This document shows, one piece after another, positions 9,003-19,835 of a stretch of DNA of 64,000 nt. The stretch lies in contig NZ_FSRM01000001.1 of NCBI RefSeq assembly GCF_900141745.1, positions 1,860,001 through 1,924,000 on the forward strand. The letters run 5' to 3'. The notes beneath the pieces are model-generated. The model ran no database searches and was not told where the DNA came from. It worked only from the letters and a program-made list of their open reading frames with translations. Both the position numbers and the translations under genes were made by a program. This DNA is from Paraburkholderia phenazinium (GTDB taxonomy: Bacteria > Pseudomonadota > Gammaproteobacteria > Burkholderiales > Burkholderiaceae). The number at the start of each line of letters is the position of its first letter. Position 1 is the first letter of the stretch.

Positions 9003-10712
9003 TTACGCTGGCTTGCCCCAACTGTCTCGCAGACTCACGATGCGATTGAATACTGGCTTGCCCGGTTTCGAATCGAGGCGGTCGGCGACGAAGTAGCCAT
9101 GCCGTTCGAACTGATACCGCTGTTCGGGCAGCGCGTCACGCGCACCCGGCTCCAGGTAGGCGTTGACCACCCGCTTCGAATCCGGATTAAGCGCTTCGAG
9201 GTAATCGCGGCCGCCTGCGTCCGGCTGCGGTTCCTTGAACAGACGATCGTAGATGCGCACTTCGGCCGGGCAGGCACCCACGGCGCTGACCCAGTGAATG
9301 TTGCCTTTGACCTTGTAGGTGTTCGCGCCTTCGGTGCCGGACTTGCTGTCGGGGAAGTAGTTGCAGTGGACCGCGGTCACGTTGCCGTTCTCATCCTTGT
9401 CCGCGCCCGTGCATTCGATCACATAGCCGTAACGCAGACGCACCTTGTTACCCGGGAACAGACGGAAGTAACCCTTTGGCGGCGTTTCGTTGTAATCGTC
9501 ACGCTCGATCCACAGTTCGCGCGAGATCGGGAACACGCGCGTGCCGTGTTCCGGATGATGCGGGTGTACCGGCGCATTGCACTCTTCGGTGAGATCTTCG
9601 GGGTAGTTGTCGATGATCAGTTTGACCGGGTCGAGCACGGCGGCCGTGCGCGGTGCCTTGTCGTCGAGGTCGTCGCGTAGTGCGCCTTCGAACACGCTCA
9701 TGTCGATCCACGAATCGACCTTCGTCACGCCGATGCGTTCGCAGAACAACTGGATCGCCTCCGGCGTGAAGCCGCGGCGGCGTACACCGACTATGGTGGG
9801 CATGCGCGGATCGTCCCAGCCGTCCACGTGACCTTCGGTGACGAGTTGCAGCAGCTTGCGCTTGCTGGTGATCGCATACGTCAGGTTCAGGCGCGAGAAT
9901 TCGATCTGTTGCGGCAGCGGGCGGTTGAAGATGCCGGCTTCGGCGAGCTCGTTCAGAATCCAGTCGTACAGCGGCCGGTGGTCTTCGAACTCCAGCGTGC
10001 ACAGCGAATGCGTGATGTTTTCCAGCGCGTCAGAGATGCAATGCGTGTAGTCGTACATCGGATACACGCACCACTTGTCGCCGGTGCGGTAGTGATGGGC
10101 AAAACGGATCCGGTAGATGACCGGGTCGCGCATGTTGAAGTTCGGCGACGCCATGTCGATCTTCGCGCGCAGCACGTGTTCGCCTTCCTTGAACTCGCCG
10201 GCCTTCATGCGGCGGAACAGATCGAGGTTCTCCTCCACCGAACGTTCGCGGAACGGCGAGGGCGTGCCCACTTCGGTGGCCGAGCCGCGGCTCAGGCGCA
10301 TTTCTTCGGCCGACTGACTATCCACATAGGCCTTGCCGCGCTGGATCAGCAGCTCGGCAAACTCGTAGAGTTTGTCGTAATAGTCGCTTGCGTAGTAGAG
10401 GTGTTCGTTGCCGTCCTTCTTCCAATCGAAACCGAGCCATTTCACGGCGTCGATGATCGATTCGACGTACTCGACACTTTCCTTTTCCGGATTGGTGTCG
10501 TCAAAACGCAGATGGCAAATGCCGCCGTAGCTGCTCGCTACGCCGAAGTTCAGGCAGATGCTTTTAGCGTGGCCGATGTGCAGATAGCCATTCGGTTCCG
10601 GCGGGAAACGCGTTTCCACGCGCTGGCCCCACTTGCCGGAGCGGTTGTCTTCGTCAATGGTGTTGCGAATGAAATTGGATGCCGCCGGCGCGTCGTTGCG
10701 TTCAGTATTCAT
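9003..10712 (-). CDS. glnS: Glutaminyl-tRNA synthetase
   Basis: This class I aminoacyl-tRNA synthetase charges tRNA-Gln with glutamine using ATP. The class I signature is [11 protein letters not shown], and the KMSKS-like motif is TSKRKL. Between them lie the family segments [10 protein letters not shown] and [22 protein letters not shown] (20-residue core [20 protein letters not shown]). The C-terminal half has the two-barrel anticodon-binding region. At about 569 residues it is close to the enterobacterial enzyme. I chose the ATG at 10712; an upstream start at 10754 would add 14 residues. Presence of GlnRS is normal for beta-proteobacteria. Confidence 0.96.
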   Translation of the reverse strand: MNTERNDAPAASNFIRNTIDEDNRSGKWGQRVETRFPPEPNGYLHIGHAKSICLNFGVASSYGGICHLRFDDTNPEKESVEYVESIIDAVKWLGFDWKKDGNEHLYYASDYYDKLYEFAELLIQRGKAYVDSQSAEEMRLSRGSATEVGTPSPFRERSVEENLDLFRRMKAGEFKEGEHVLRAKIDMASPNFNMRDPVIYRIRFAHHYRTGDKWCVYPMYDYTHCISDALENITHSLCTLEFEDHRPLYDWILNELAEAGIFNRPLPQQIEFSRLNLTYAITSKRKLLQLVTEGHVDGWDDPRMPTIVGVRRRGFTPEAIQLFCERIGVTKVDSWIDMSVFEGALRDDLDDKAPRTAAVLDPVKLIIDNYPEDLTEECNAPVHPHHPEHGTRVFPISRELWIERDDYNETPPKGYFRLFPGNKVRLRYGYVIECTGADKDENGNVTAVHCNYFPDSKSGTEGANTYKVKGNIHWVSAVGACPAEVRIYDRLFKEPQPDAGGRDYLEALNPDSKRVVNAYLEPGARDALPEQRYQFERHGYFVADRLDSKPGKPVFNRIVSLRDSWGKPA

Positions 10713-10970
10713 GCGAAGAGGAGAAAGTCGGTCGAGGGCGCGCAATGCGCTCACTTATCTGTCAATTCTACCTGACAGCTTCCCTTCCGACAGACCGCAT
10801 GCGGCTGAGTGCGGCTTCCAGCCAACGTTTCAGGGCTTTTTGCGCGCGGTTGCACGGTGTAACAGGAGGTAAATCGCTTTGTTTCCGCGTGAACGGCGAC
10901 CTTAGGATGCGACCGTCGCGGCGCCGGACTGGCCGCCTTGCGGGATATGAAACTTGTCTGAAAGGAATTC

Positions 10971-12815
10971 ATGATGAACAAGGCCTTTTACGTCGGGCTG
11001 AAACGGCTCGCGGGCGCAGCGGTGCTGGGCGCAGGCTGCGTGGCGGCGCTGGTGACGGCCACGCCGGCGCTGGCGAAAAGTGCGGAACCGAAGCCGGTTC
11101 TGGACGGCTCGGCTGCAGCGGTTCCCGATCAGTACAGCGCCAGCACTGCGCAGCAGATTTTTGCGCAGGGTGGAAATGCCGTGGACGCTGCGGTTGCGAT
11201 TGCGTTCACTTTGGCCGTGACCGATCCCGACGCCGGCGGTCTTGGCGGCGGTGGATTCATGACGCTGTACGTCGGCGGCAAACCGTATTTCCTCGATTAT
11301 CTTGAACGGGCGCCGCAGCGGGCGACGCGCGATATGTACCTCGACGACAAGGGCCATCCGGTTGCAGGCATGAGCACGGTGGGCTTTCGCGCGGTGGCCG
11401 TGCCGGGCACGGTTGATGGCTTGTGGGAGGCGCAGCGGCGCTTCGGCAAGCTGAAGTGGAAACAGGTGCTGGCACCGGCGATCCGCTATGCAACGGACGG
11501 CTTCAAGGTCGACTCGCGGCTCGCGAAGAGTCGCGCCGACGCCGCGCCGGCGTTTGCCGGCAAGACCGATTTCGACGCCTATTTCGCCAACCTGAAGGCG
11601 GGCGTCAATTTTCAGCAGCCCGAACTGGCCCAGACGCTTTCGCGGATTGCCAGTGACGGCGGTCGCGAATTCTATGAAGGTCAGACGGCCGATCTGGTGG
11701 TGAAGCAGATGCTTGGCCATGGCCTCCTCGGCAAACAGGATCTGCAGCAGTACAAGGCGGTCTGGCGCGAACCGCTCCGTGCCGACTGGAACGGGTATCA
11801 GATTGTCACCGCGCCGCCGCCCAGCTCGGGCGGTGTCGGGCTGATCCAGATGCTCAAGATGAAGGCCGATCTGAAGCAGAACTTCGACGGCCTTGCGCTG
11901 AATTCGGCGCCGTATATCCACCTGATCGCACAGATCGAGGACCGGGTGTTTGCCGACCGCGAGCAATACATGGACGATCCCTATGCGACGCCAGTACCGG
12001 TCGACAAGCTGCTTGACGATGCTTATCTTGCGCACCGTGCTGGCGAAGTGAGCGCCGATGAGGTGCCGGGCGCGGCGCCCGTGAAACCGGGTCTTGCTGG
12101 CGGGACGTTAGAAAAGCCGCAGACGACGCACTTCTCGGTGGTGGACAAATGGGGCAACGCGGTCTCGAACACCTATACGCTGAACGGCTCGTTCGGTTCC
12201 GGCGTGGTGGTGGATGGCGGCGGTTTCCTGCTCAACGATCAGATGGACGACTTCATCACCAGGCCCGCTGGCGTGTCGGCGAGCGCCGCGTCGCCAGTTA
12301 CCGCTAGTGCTCCGTCGGCGGCGAGCGCGAGCATACCGGCATCCGCTAGCGATCCGACGGCCGGAAGCGGGACCGAGACGGCGGTCACGGAGCGGCCTGC
12401 TACGGTTGCCGACGGTCCGAACACGATCGCGGCTGGCCGTCGGCCCCTGTCGTCGATGACGCCCACCATCCTTTTGAAGGATGGCAAGGTGGCGCTCGTG
12501 ATCGGCACACCGGGCGGCTCGCGGATCTTCACGACGATTTTCCAGGTGATGACGGATATTTACGACTTCGGCATGTCGCCGGCCGATGCGCAGGCCGCGA
12601 TGCGCTTCCATCATCAATTGCTGCCGCAAAAGACCATCTACTGGGAGCCGTATCATCCCATTACTGGCGAACTGGCTGACCAGCTGAAGGCCAAGGGCTA
12701 TACGCTCAGCGGCCAGTCGTTCAACGGCGATGTGCAGTTGATTCGCGTCGAAGGCACGACCCCACAACCGGCGGCCGACCCGCGCGGTGCAGGCGTAGGC
12801 GGGGTATTCCAGTAG
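10971..12815 (+). CDS. ggt: Gamma-glutamyltranspeptidase precursor
   Basis: This periplasmic N-terminal-nucleophile hydrolase cleaves gamma-glutamyl bonds of glutathione and matures by self-cleavage. A signal peptide is present (LAGAAVLGAGCVAALVTATPALA). The nucleophile is the first threonine of TTHFSVVD, residue 385, which would become the N-terminus of the small subunit. Other family motifs are GLGGGGFMTLY and RRPLSSMTPTI. Residues about 433-480, between MDDF and PNTI, are an alanine/serine/threonine-rich insert not found in well-known GGTs. An AAGGAA ribosome binding site precedes the paired ATGs at 10971/10974. Confidence 0.93.
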   Translation: MMNKAFYVGLKRLAGAAVLGAGCVAALVTATPALAKSAEPKPVLDGSAAAVPDQYSASTAQQIFAQGGNAVDAAVAIAFTLAVTDPDAGGLGGGGFMTLYVGGKPYFLDYLERAPQRATRDMYLDDKGHPVAGMSTVGFRAVAVPGTVDGLWEAQRRFGKLKWKQVLAPAIRYATDGFKVDSRLAKSRADAAPAFAGKTDFDAYFANLKAGVNFQQPELAQTLSRIASDGGREFYEGQTADLVVKQMLGHGLLGKQDLQQYKAVWREPLRADWNGYQIVTAPPPSSGGVGLIQMLKMKADLKQNFDGLALNSAPYIHLIAQIEDRVFADREQYMDDPYATPVPVDKLLDDAYLAHRAGEVSADEVPGAAPVKPGLAGGTLEKPQTTHFSVVDKWGNAVSNTYTLNGSFGSGVVVDGGGFLLNDQMDDFITRPAGVSASAASPVTASAPSAASASIPASASDPTAGSGTETAVTERPATVADGPNTIAAGRRPLSSMTPTILLKDGKVALVIGTPGGSRIFTTIFQVMTDIYDFGMSPADAQAAMRFHHQLLPQKTIYWEPYHPITGELADQLKAKGYTLSGQSFNGDVQLIRVEGTTPQPAADPRGAGVGGVFQ

Positions 12816-12862
12816 GGCTCGCGGCTGGGGCTGGGCCGTGCGCCCCGTGCGCCGCCCGGCTC

Positions 12863-14083
12863 TCAGATCACCGCTTGCGCGCGCAACGCTGCAATCCGGT
12901 CCTCGTCATAGCCCAGCACGTCGCGCAGGACGGTCTCGGTATGCTCGCCGAGCGTGGGCGGGTGTGTCAGCGCCTGCGGTGGCGTGCCGCTCATGTTGAT
13001 CGGATTGCGCACCAGCTTCACGTTGCCGCCGGACGGATGCGGCAGATCGACCCGCATGCCGCGCGCCACCACCTGCTCGTTCTCGAACACCTCGGCCAGA
13101 TCGTTGATCGGACCGCATGGAACGCCGGCCGCCTCGAGCGCCGCAATCCATTGCTGCTTGCCGAGCGTGCGGACCATCTCCGCGAGGATCGGCACCAGCG
13201 TATCGCGATTGCGCACGCGCGCAGGGTTGGTGGCGAAGCGCTCGTCGTCGGCCAACTCTGCGCGGCCACCGGCTTCGACGAATTTGCGAAATTGCCCGTC
13301 GTTGCCGACCGCGACGATGATCCAGCCGTCGCTCGTCTGGAAGGTCTGGTAGGGCACGATGTTCGGATGCGCGTTGCCCCAGCGTGCCGGCGGCTGACCG
13401 CTCGCGAGGAAATTCGAGTTCATGTTCGCCAGCATCGCAACCTGTACGTCGAGCAGCGCCATGTCGATGTACTGGCCTTCGCCCGTGCGGTCGCGATGCG
13501 TGAGTGCGGTCAGCACGGCAACGGTCGAATACATGCCGGTCATCAGATCGGCGATCGCCACGCCGGCCTTTTGCGGACCGCCGCCCGGCAAGCCGTCGCG
13601 CTCGCCGGTGATGCTCATGAAACCGCCGATACCCTGCACGATGAAGTCATAGCCTGCCCGTTGCGCGTACGGACCGGTTTGACCGAAGCCGGTCACGGAG
13701 CAGTAGATGAGGTCCGGCTTGATTTCCTTCAGCGACGCGTAGTCGAGGCCGTATTTCTGCAACTGGCCGACCTTGTAGTTTTCCATCACCACGTCGCTCT
13801 GCGCGGCCAGTTCGCGAATGATGCGCTGCCCTTCGGGGGTGGCGATATCCACGGTCACCGAGCGCTTGTTGCGATTCGCCGCGAGGTAGTAGGCGGCCTC
13901 GTGAGTATCGGCGCCGTCTGGCGTTTTGAGGTATGGGGGCCCCCAGTGGCGGGTGTCGTCGCCGACCTCCGGGCGTTCGATCTTGATGACGTCCGCGCCG
14001 AAGTCGGCGAGCGTTTGCGCGCACCACGGGCCGGCGAGCACGCGAGTGAGGTCCAGCACGCGGATATGACTGAGAGCGCCCAT
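12863..14083 (-). CDS. CaiB/BaiF family CoA-transferase
   Basis: This family III CoA-transferase of 406 residues is probably a dimeric cytosolic enzyme that moves CoA between carboxylic acids. The N-terminus shows the hallmark VLDLTRVLAGPWCAQTLADF and ADVIKIERP. Further signatures are NRNKRSVTVD and GQYIDMALLD, the latter containing the catalytic aspartate region. The acid substrates (formate/oxalate, succinate or others) cannot be decided. It converges with ggt and is divergent from alaS. Confidence 0.9.
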   Translation of the reverse strand: MGALSHIRVLDLTRVLAGPWCAQTLADFGADVIKIERPEVGDDTRHWGPPYLKTPDGADTHEAAYYLAANRNKRSVTVDIATPEGQRIIRELAAQSDVVMENYKVGQLQKYGLDYASLKEIKPDLIYCSVTGFGQTGPYAQRAGYDFIVQGIGGFMSITGERDGLPGGGPQKAGVAIADLMTGMYSTVAVLTALTHRDRTGEGQYIDMALLDVQVAMLANMNSNFLASGQPPARWGNAHPNIVPYQTFQTSDGWIIVAVGNDGQFRKFVEAGGRAELADDERFATNPARVRNRDTLVPILAEMVRTLGKQQWIAALEAAGVPCGPINDLAEVFENEQVVARGMRVDLPHPSGGNVKLVRNPINMSGTPPQALTHPPTLGEHTETVLRDVLGYDEDRIAALRAQAVI

Positions 14084-14486
14084 ATTGTGTCGATGTCTCC
14101 AGTGTCGGCCGGGGTTGGCGCTTCAGCGCTTGCTCCGGTCCCATGCAAAATTGTTGCGGTTGGCCAGACTGCGAAGCCGATGCGCCCGCAGTGGCGCGCT
14201 TGGGTGTCGATGCAATGGCATTGCAGCGTCGATGTCCGGAATCTTAAGCGATTCCCGCGTTCAGGCCCATTCGGCCGAATGGCATAGGTCGAACGACACG
14301 CCCCGAAACATGGCGCCCGCTGCCAAAACCTGGCCGAACGGCTAATCCTGCGCTCTGGCGGCGCTGCGCCGCCTCGCAAGGGCGCCGATCCCGTATAATC
14401 AGTCGTTTAAGCAACAATCGGTTGGCGCATTCCAGGTGTCTCTCCCGGATGTCGCCAGATCCAGTCAGGACCGTCCCCAGTACGCT
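14084..14486. other. Intergenic region between CoA-transferase and alaS
   Basis: These 403 bases hold the divergent promoters. I see no coding sequence with plausible composition and no structured RNA. A perfect -10 hexamer TATAAT at 14394-14399 lies 88 bases before the alaS start; no good -35 box is paired with it. Confidence 0.5.
14394..14399 (+). promoter_or_regulatory. Candidate -10 element of alaS
   Basis: The hexamer is TATAAT, a perfect match to the sigma-70 -10 consensus, on the coding strand upstream of alaS. The -35 position does not resemble TTGACA, so the assignment rests on the -10 alone. Confidence 0.4.
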
Positions 14487-17111
14487 ATGAAAGCCGCCGA
14501 AATCCGCGAGAAATTCCTCAAGTTCTTCGAATCGAAGGGCCATACGATCGTTCGCTCGTCGAGCCTTGTGCCCGGCAACGACCCCACGCTGCTCTTCACC
14601 AATTCGGGGATGGTGCAGTTCAAAGACGTGTTCCTCGGCGCGGAATCGCGTCCGTACTCGCGCGCTACGACGGCGCAGCGCAGCGTGCGCGCGGGCGGCA
14701 AGCACAACGACCTCGAAAACGTCGGCTACACGGCCCGCCACCACACGTTCTTCGAGATGCTCGGCAACTTCTCGTTTGGCGACTACTTCAAGCGCGACGC
14801 AATCCACTACGCGTGGGAACTGCTGACAGGCGTGTACCAGCTGCCCAAAGACAAGCTCTGGGTCACCGTCTATCAGGAAGACGACGAGGCCTATGACATC
14901 TGGGCGAAGGAAGTGGGCGTGCCGACCGAGCGGATCATCCGCATTGGCGACAACAAGGGCGCGCGCTACGCGTCGGACAATTTCTGGCAGATGGCCGATG
15001 TTGGTCCCTGCGGCCCGTGCTCGGAAATCTTCTATGACCACGGCCCGGAAGTATGGGGCGGCCCGCCGGGATCGCCCGAGGAAGACGGCGACCGCTACAT
15101 CGAGATCTGGAATCTCGTGTTCATGCAGTTCAGCCGTGACGCGCAAGGCACGCTGACGCCGCTGCCCAAGCAGTGCGTCGACACCGGCATGGGTCTCGAG
15201 CGGATCGCAGCCGTCCTGCAGCACGTGCACAGCAACTACGAGATCGACCTGTTCCAGGCGCTCATCAAGGCAGCGGGCCGCGAAACCGGTGTGGCCGATC
15301 TCACGAACAACTCGCTGAAGGTGATCGCCGATCACATCCGCGCGTGTTCGTTCCTGATCGTCGACGGCGTGATTCCGGGCAACGAAGGCCGCGGCTACGT
15401 GCTGCGCCGTATTGTGCGCCGCGCGATCCGTCATGGCTACAAGCTTGGCAAGAAGGGTTCGTTCTTCAATCGTCTGGTGCCGGATCTGGTCGCACAGATG
15501 GGCGAGGCTTACCCGGAACTGAAGGACGCAGAACAACGCGTGACCGACGTGCTGCGTCAGGAGGAAGAGCGCTTCTTCGAGACCATCGAGCACGGCATGT
15601 CGATCCTCGAAAGCGCACTGGCCGATCTGGACGCAAAGGGTGGCAAGACACTCGACGGCGAACTCGCATTCAAGCTGCACGACACCTACGGCTTCCCGCT
15701 CGACCTGACGGCAGACGTGTGCCGCGAACGCGAAGTGACGGTAGATGAAGCCGCGTTCGACGAAGCCATGGCCCGCCAGCGTGACCAGGCTCGCGCGGCC
15801 GGCAAGTTCAAGATGGCCCAGGGCCTCGAATATTCGGGCGCAAAAACCACGTTCCACGGCTACGAAGAAATCGTCTTCGACGACGCGAAGGTGATCGCGC
15901 TTTACGTGGATGGCGCATCGGTCAAGGAAGCGACTCAGGGCCAGCAGGCGGTGGTCGTGCTGGACCACACGCCGTTCTACGCGGAATCGGGCGGCCAGGT
16001 CGGCGACGCAGGCGTGCTGGCCAACGCGAGCGTGCGATTCGCGGTGGTGGACACGCTGAAGGTGCAAGCCGATGTGGTCGGCCATCACGGCACGCTCGAG
16101 CAGGGCACGCTGAAGGTTGGCGACGTCGTGAAGGCGGAAATCGACGCAGTGCGGCGCGCACGCACCGAGCGCAACCACTCGGCCACCCACCTGATGCACA
16201 AGGCGCTGCGCGAAGTACTGGGTACGCACGTGCAACAGAAGGGTTCACTCGTCGACGCCGACAAGACCCGCTTCGACTTCGCGCACAACGCGCCGATGAC
16301 GGACGAACAGATCCGTCAGGTCGAAGCCATCGTCAATGCCGAATTACTGGCGAATGCGCCGGGCATCGTGCGCGTGATGCCGTTCGACGAAGCCGTGAAG
16401 GGCGGCGCCATGGCGCTGTTCGGCGAGAAGTACGGCGACGAAGTGCGTGTGCTGGACCTTGGCTTCTCGCGCGAGCTGTGCGGCGGGACGCACGTGCAAC
16501 GCACTGGAGATATCGGCTTCTTCAAGATCGTGATGGAAGGTGGCGTTGCGGCTGGTATCCGTCGCGTGGAAGCGATCACCGGCGACAACGCGGTGCGCTA
16601 CGTGCAGGAACTCGACGCTCGCATCAATTCGGCCGCAGCTGCGCTGAAAGCGCAGCCTGCGGAGCTCACGCAACGGATCGTTCAGGTGCAGGACCAGGTG
16701 AAGGCGCTGGAGAAGGAACTCGGCGCGCTCAAGTCGAAGATGGCTTCGAGCCAGGGCGACGAACTGGTTAGCCAGGCAATTGAAGTCGCGGGTGTGCACG
16801 TGCTGGCCGCGACCCTCGACGGTGCGGACGTCAAGACGCTGCGCGAAACGGTCGACAAGCTGAAGGACAAGCTGAAGAGCGCGGCTATCGTGCTGGCTTC
16901 GGTGGAAGGCGGCAAGGTCAGCCTGATCGCTGGCGTGACGGCGGACGCGAGCAAGAAGGTGAAGGCCGGCGAACTCGTCAACTTCGTGGCGCAGCAGGTG
17001 GGCGGCAAAGGCGGTGGCCGTCCCGATATGGCGCAGGCGGGCGGCACCGAGCCGGCGAATCTGCCGGCAGCGTTGGCCGGCGTGAAGGGCTGGGTGGAAG
17101 CCCAGTTGTAA
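14487..17111 (+). CDS. alaS: Alanyl-tRNA synthetase
   Basis: This class II synthetase of 874 residues charges tRNA-Ala. The N-terminal catalytic domain begins [19 protein letters not shown], with motif 2 around [20 protein letters not shown]. The editing domain carries the metal-binding HSATH and the distal CGGTH, needed to clear Ser-tRNA-Ala. A C-terminal coiled coil and DHHA1 domain follow, ending in the glycine-rich [15 protein letters not shown]. The ATG at 14487 matches the family start; an in-frame start 51 bases upstream is less likely. An intrinsic terminator follows. Confidence 0.97.
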   Translation: MKAAEIREKFLKFFESKGHTIVRSSSLVPGNDPTLLFTNSGMVQFKDVFLGAESRPYSRATTAQRSVRAGGKHNDLENVGYTARHHTFFEMLGNFSFGDYFKRDAIHYAWELLTGVYQLPKDKLWVTVYQEDDEAYDIWAKEVGVPTERIIRIGDNKGARYASDNFWQMADVGPCGPCSEIFYDHGPEVWGGPPGSPEEDGDRYIEIWNLVFMQFSRDAQGTLTPLPKQCVDTGMGLERIAAVLQHVHSNYEIDLFQALIKAAGRETGVADLTNNSLKVIADHIRACSFLIVDGVIPGNEGRGYVLRRIVRRAIRHGYKLGKKGSFFNRLVPDLVAQMGEAYPELKDAEQRVTDVLRQEEERFFETIEHGMSILESALADLDAKGGKTLDGELAFKLHDTYGFPLDLTADVCREREVTVDEAAFDEAMARQRDQARAAGKFKMAQGLEYSGAKTTFHGYEEIVFDDAKVIALYVDGASVKEATQGQQAVVVLDHTPFYAESGGQVGDAGVLANASVRFAVVDTLKVQADVVGHHGTLEQGTLKVGDVVKAEIDAVRRARTERNHSATHLMHKALREVLGTHVQQKGSLVDADKTRFDFAHNAPMTDEQIRQVEAIVNAELLANAPGIVRVMPFDEAVKGGAMALFGEKYGDEVRVLDLGFSRELCGGTHVQRTGDIGFFKIVMEGGVAAGIRRVEAITGDNAVRYVQELDARINSAAAALKAQPAELTQRIVQVQDQVKALEKELGALKSKMASSQGDELVSQAIEVAGVHVLAATLDGADVKTLRETVDKLKDKLKSAAIVLASVEGGKVSLIAGVTADASKKVKAGELVNFVAQQVGGKGGGRPDMAQAGGTEPANLPAALAGVKGWVEAQL

Positions 17112-17178
17112 GCGCTGATTTAAGCCATCCGGAGCAAGCCAGCGGGAGCGCCCGTGTGTGTGGCTGTAGCTCCGAAAC

Positions 17179-17214
17179 AAAAGAGCCGCGAGCGTAAAAA
17201 CTCGCGGCTCTTTT
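17179..17214 (+). terminator. Intrinsic terminator of alaS
   Basis: The arms AAAAGAGCCGCGAG (17179-17192) and CTCGCGGCTCTTTT (17201-17214) are exact inverse complements around an eight-base loop, followed by GTTTTC. This is a strong rho-independent terminator. Its A-rich left side means it could also work on the other strand for the convergent LysR gene. Confidence 0.95.
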
Positions 17215-17305
17215 GTTTTCCGTGCGGTGACGGAGTGGGCGCGGTGCAGTGGACGTAGTCGTAGCCATGACACCAGGCGTTGCAACCCGACCATCGCTCC
17301 AGCGG

Positions 17306-18229
17306 TCAGGCCGCCGTCGGCAACCCTACCTCGACTTGTCCACCCACTGGCTCCGCCAGATTGCTGCTGGCCAGCAAGGTCTCGCGCAGCGCTTTGAGCG
17401 CAGACGAGAAATGCCCGCGTCGCCAGACGAGCAGCGTATCAACGATGCCCAGGTCGTCGAGCGAATGAACCGCGATGTTGTTCATATCGTGCTGCAGGTC
17501 GAGCACCGAGCGTGGCGCGACAGCTACGCCCGCGCCCGCCGCTACACACGCGACGATCGCATGATAGGAACCGAGCTCCAGCACCCGCGCCGGGCGGATG
17601 CCATGCTCCATGTACCACTTCTCGACATAGCTGCGATACGCGCAGCCGCGCTCGAATGCAATCAGCGTCGACAGCGCGATGTCGCGTCCCTCGCGAATCG
17701 GCCGATGGCCGCGCGGCGTCAGCATCACCAGTTCTTCGCGAAACACCGGCACGGATTCGAATAACTCGCCATCCCAGCCGGGGGCGAGCGGGGTGGCGAT
17801 CAACGCGGCGTCCACTTCGAAAGCCCGCACCCGCTCGATCAAACGACCGCTCGTCCCGGTTTCCAGTTCAAGCCCGACCTCCGGCCAGCGCTGGTGATAT
17901 TGCGCGAGCAGCTCCGGCAGACGGCTTGCCGCCGCGCTTTCCATGGTGCCCAGCCGCAGCCGGCCGCTCGGATGATCTTCGCGTAGCGCCTGACGTGCTT
18001 CGTCGGCGAGTGCCAGCAGCCGTTCGGCATAGGGCAGCAGGGTTTCACCGGCGGGCGTCAGCACCAGCCTGCGGCCGTCGCGGATGAACAGTTCGGTGCC
18101 GAGCTGCTCTTCGAGTTGCTTGATGCGGGTGGTCACGTTCGACTGCACCCGGTTGAGCTTCGCGGCAGCGCGCGTGACGCCGTTCTCGCGCACTACGGCG
18201 CGAAAAATGGTCAGTGCGGCCAGATCCAT
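17306..18229 (-). CDS. LysR-family transcriptional regulator
   Basis: This LysR regulator has 307 residues. The N-terminal winged helix-turn-helix is clear (LAALTIFRAVVRENGVTRAA then LNRVQSNVTTRIKQLEEQLG). A periplasmic-binding-like effector domain follows. The ATG at 18229 is preceded by GGAGAG and matches the family start. It is divergent from a YbfB-type MFS gene, with 150 bases between start codons, so it probably controls that transporter. The inducer is unknown. Confidence 0.92.
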   Translation of the reverse strand: MDLAALTIFRAVVRENGVTRAAAKLNRVQSNVTTRIKQLEEQLGTELFIRDGRRLVLTPAGETLLPYAERLLALADEARQALREDHPSGRLRLGTMESAAASRLPELLAQYHQRWPEVGLELETGTSGRLIERVRAFEVDAALIATPLAPGWDGELFESVPVFREELVMLTPRGHRPIREGRDIALSTLIAFERGCAYRSYVEKWYMEHGIRPARVLELGSYHAIVACVAAGAGVAVAPRSVLDLQHDMNNIAVHSLDDLGIVDTLLVWRRGHFSSALKALRETLLASSNLAEPVGGQVEVGLPTAA

Positions 18230-18379
18230 GGTTCTCTCCAAGAGATCATTGGTATCTATATTATTCATTTTTTGTGATTGAAGCGTCAAGCTATGATGGG
18301 TTCAAGGCGCTGGTGCATCGCATTTGTTGCGCCCGGCCCCGCAATCTGGCCGCGTTTGACCCCTTTCGAAGTCAGCCAC

Positions 18380-19678
18380 ATGGACAATCTCGCCTCAACT
18401 CGCCCACTCGTCGCGTCGGCCGGATCTCACCCGGCCCGCGAGGCCGCAATCGCCTGCATGGTCGTGTTGGCGGTGGCGCTCGGTATTGGCCGCTTTGCCT
18501 TTACGCCGCTCTTGCCGCTGATGCTGCATGGCGGCGGACTCGACATCCGTCACGGCGGCTGGCTTGCGTCGTGCAATTACGCCGGCTACTTTGCCGGTGC
18601 GCTCGCCTGCGCGGCGCTGCGCGTCGAACCGGCGCGGATGGTGCGCGTGGGGCTCGCCTTGACCGTGCTGCTGACCCTGGCGATGGGCCTGACTAGCCAC
18701 TTCTGGGTCTGGGCAATCGTGCGCTTCGCTGCCGGCGCGGTCAGCGCGTGGACCTTTGTGTTCGCGTCGCAATGGGGATTGCGGCGGCTCGCCGAACTGG
18801 GCGCACATGGGTGGGGCGGAGTGATCTACACGGGGCCCGGGTTTGGAATCATTGCGACCGGGTTGTTCGTGAGTGCTGCGGGACGCCTCGGGGCCACGGT
18901 GGGTTGGCTGGGATTTGGGATCGCGGCAGCGGTGCTGTCCGCGCTGGTCTGGCGGGTGTTTGTTGCTGTGCCCACCGGGCCGGGCGCGGCGGTATCTGCA
19001 GCCGGCAATGGCGGAAACGACGCTAGTCACCCAACCCATTCGACTTCGCCCACAGCCTCTGCAACGACCTCCTCGACTAATCCCCCGCATCGTGCCGACG
19101 CCTTCTGGCTAGTCGTGCTGTACGGCGTGCCGGGCTTCGGCTACATCATCACGGCGACCTTTCTGCCGGTGATCGCCCATCATGCGCTGCCCGGCTCCGC
19201 CTGGCCCGATCTGTTCTGGCCGATGTTCGGCCTCGCGCTGATCGCGGGCGCACTGGGCGCCGCGCGTCTGCCGCACCACTGGGACAATCGGACCCTGCTG
19301 GCCGCCTGTTACGTCCTGCAGGCGGCGGGCGTGGCCCTCGGCATTGTCTGGCCGACGGCCGGCGGCTTCGGGCTCGGTAGTATGTTAATCGGGCTGCCGT
19401 TCACCGCCATCACCCTGTTTGCGATGCGCGAGGCGCGCCGCCTGCGTGGCGATCACGCGGCCGGCCTGATGGGCTACGCGACTGCGGCCTACGGCGTCGG
19501 ACAGATCATCGGGCCGCTGGTGGCGGCCCCAATCGCCGTCCATACCGGGTCATTCTCCCTTGCGTTGTGGCTGGCGGCAGGCGCTCTGCTGCTCGGCGCG
19601 CTCGGACTGATGTGGGTGGCTTACCGGCCAAACAGGCCAAACAGGCCAAACGGACCAAACAGGTCGCAGCAGGCGTAG
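18380..19678 (+). CDS. YbfB/YjiJ family MFS transporter
   Basis: This inner-membrane transporter of 432 residues has about 12 hydrophobic segments. The N-terminus holds the YbfB/YjiJ signature GIGRFAFTPLLPLML, and the second half has GVPGFGYIITATFLPV. The central loop is extended by a Thr/Ser/Asn-rich stretch (about residues 212-236), which looks disordered. The C-terminus ends in RPNRPNRPNGPN, encoded by a 9-base tandem repeat. The gene is divergent from the LysR regulator. The substrate is unknown. Confidence 0.85.
   Translation: MDNLASTRPLVASAGSHPAREAAIACMVVLAVALGIGRFAFTPLLPLMLHGGGLDIRHGGWLASCNYAGYFAGALACAALRVEPARMVRVGLALTVLLTLAMGLTSHFWVWAIVRFAAGAVSAWTFVFASQWGLRRLAELGAHGWGGVIYTGPGFGIIATGLFVSAAGRLGATVGWLGFGIAAAVLSALVWRVFVAVPTGPGAAVSAAGNGGNDASHPTHSTSPTASATTSSTNPPHRADAFWLVVLYGVPGFGYIITATFLPVIAHHALPGSAWPDLFWPMFGLALIAGALGAARLPHHWDNRTLLAACYVLQAAGVALGIVWPTAGGFGLGSMLIGLPFTAITLFAMREARRLRGDHAAGLMGYATAAYGVGQIIGPLVAAPIAVHTGSFSLALWLAAGALLLGALGLMWVAYRPNRPNRPNGPNRSQQA
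19626..19661 (+). repeat. 9-bp tandem repeat at the 3' end of the MFS gene
   Basis: Four units of the form GGCCAAACA (the last GGACCAAAC) are in tandem inside the reading frame and encode RPN repeats. Copy number in such repeats changes easily, so the length of this C-terminal tail may vary between strains. Confidence 0.8.
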
Positions 19679-19687
19679 CCGACGCAT

Positions 19688-19722
19688 CCGCCACCGCCAC
19701 CGCCACCGCCACCGCCACCGCC
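19688..19722. repeat. Hexanucleotide microsatellite (CCGCCA)n
   Basis: About 5.8 perfect copies of CCGCCA lie in the 157-base gap between the MFS stop and the ltaE start. The unit is a multiple of three, and the tract is outside the called genes. Confidence 0.9.
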
Positions 19723-19835
19723 TCGCTAAAGCATCCCGTAATCTGACTGGCGAAAAACAATTTACTGGCTGGCGCACTAAAATGACCGCTTTCCGGTCAT
19801 CTCTCCAGCGTCCGTCGCCGGGCGCGTCGCCAGCC

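Noticed and set aside
14244..16235. Long open frame antisense to alaS
   Set aside because: It is a GC-rich shadow of alaS with no family motifs; the sense frame is a complete alanyl-tRNA synthetase.
19688..19722. Tandem repeats considered as a CRISPR array
   Set aside because: Units are six bases with no spacers; it is a microsatellite.
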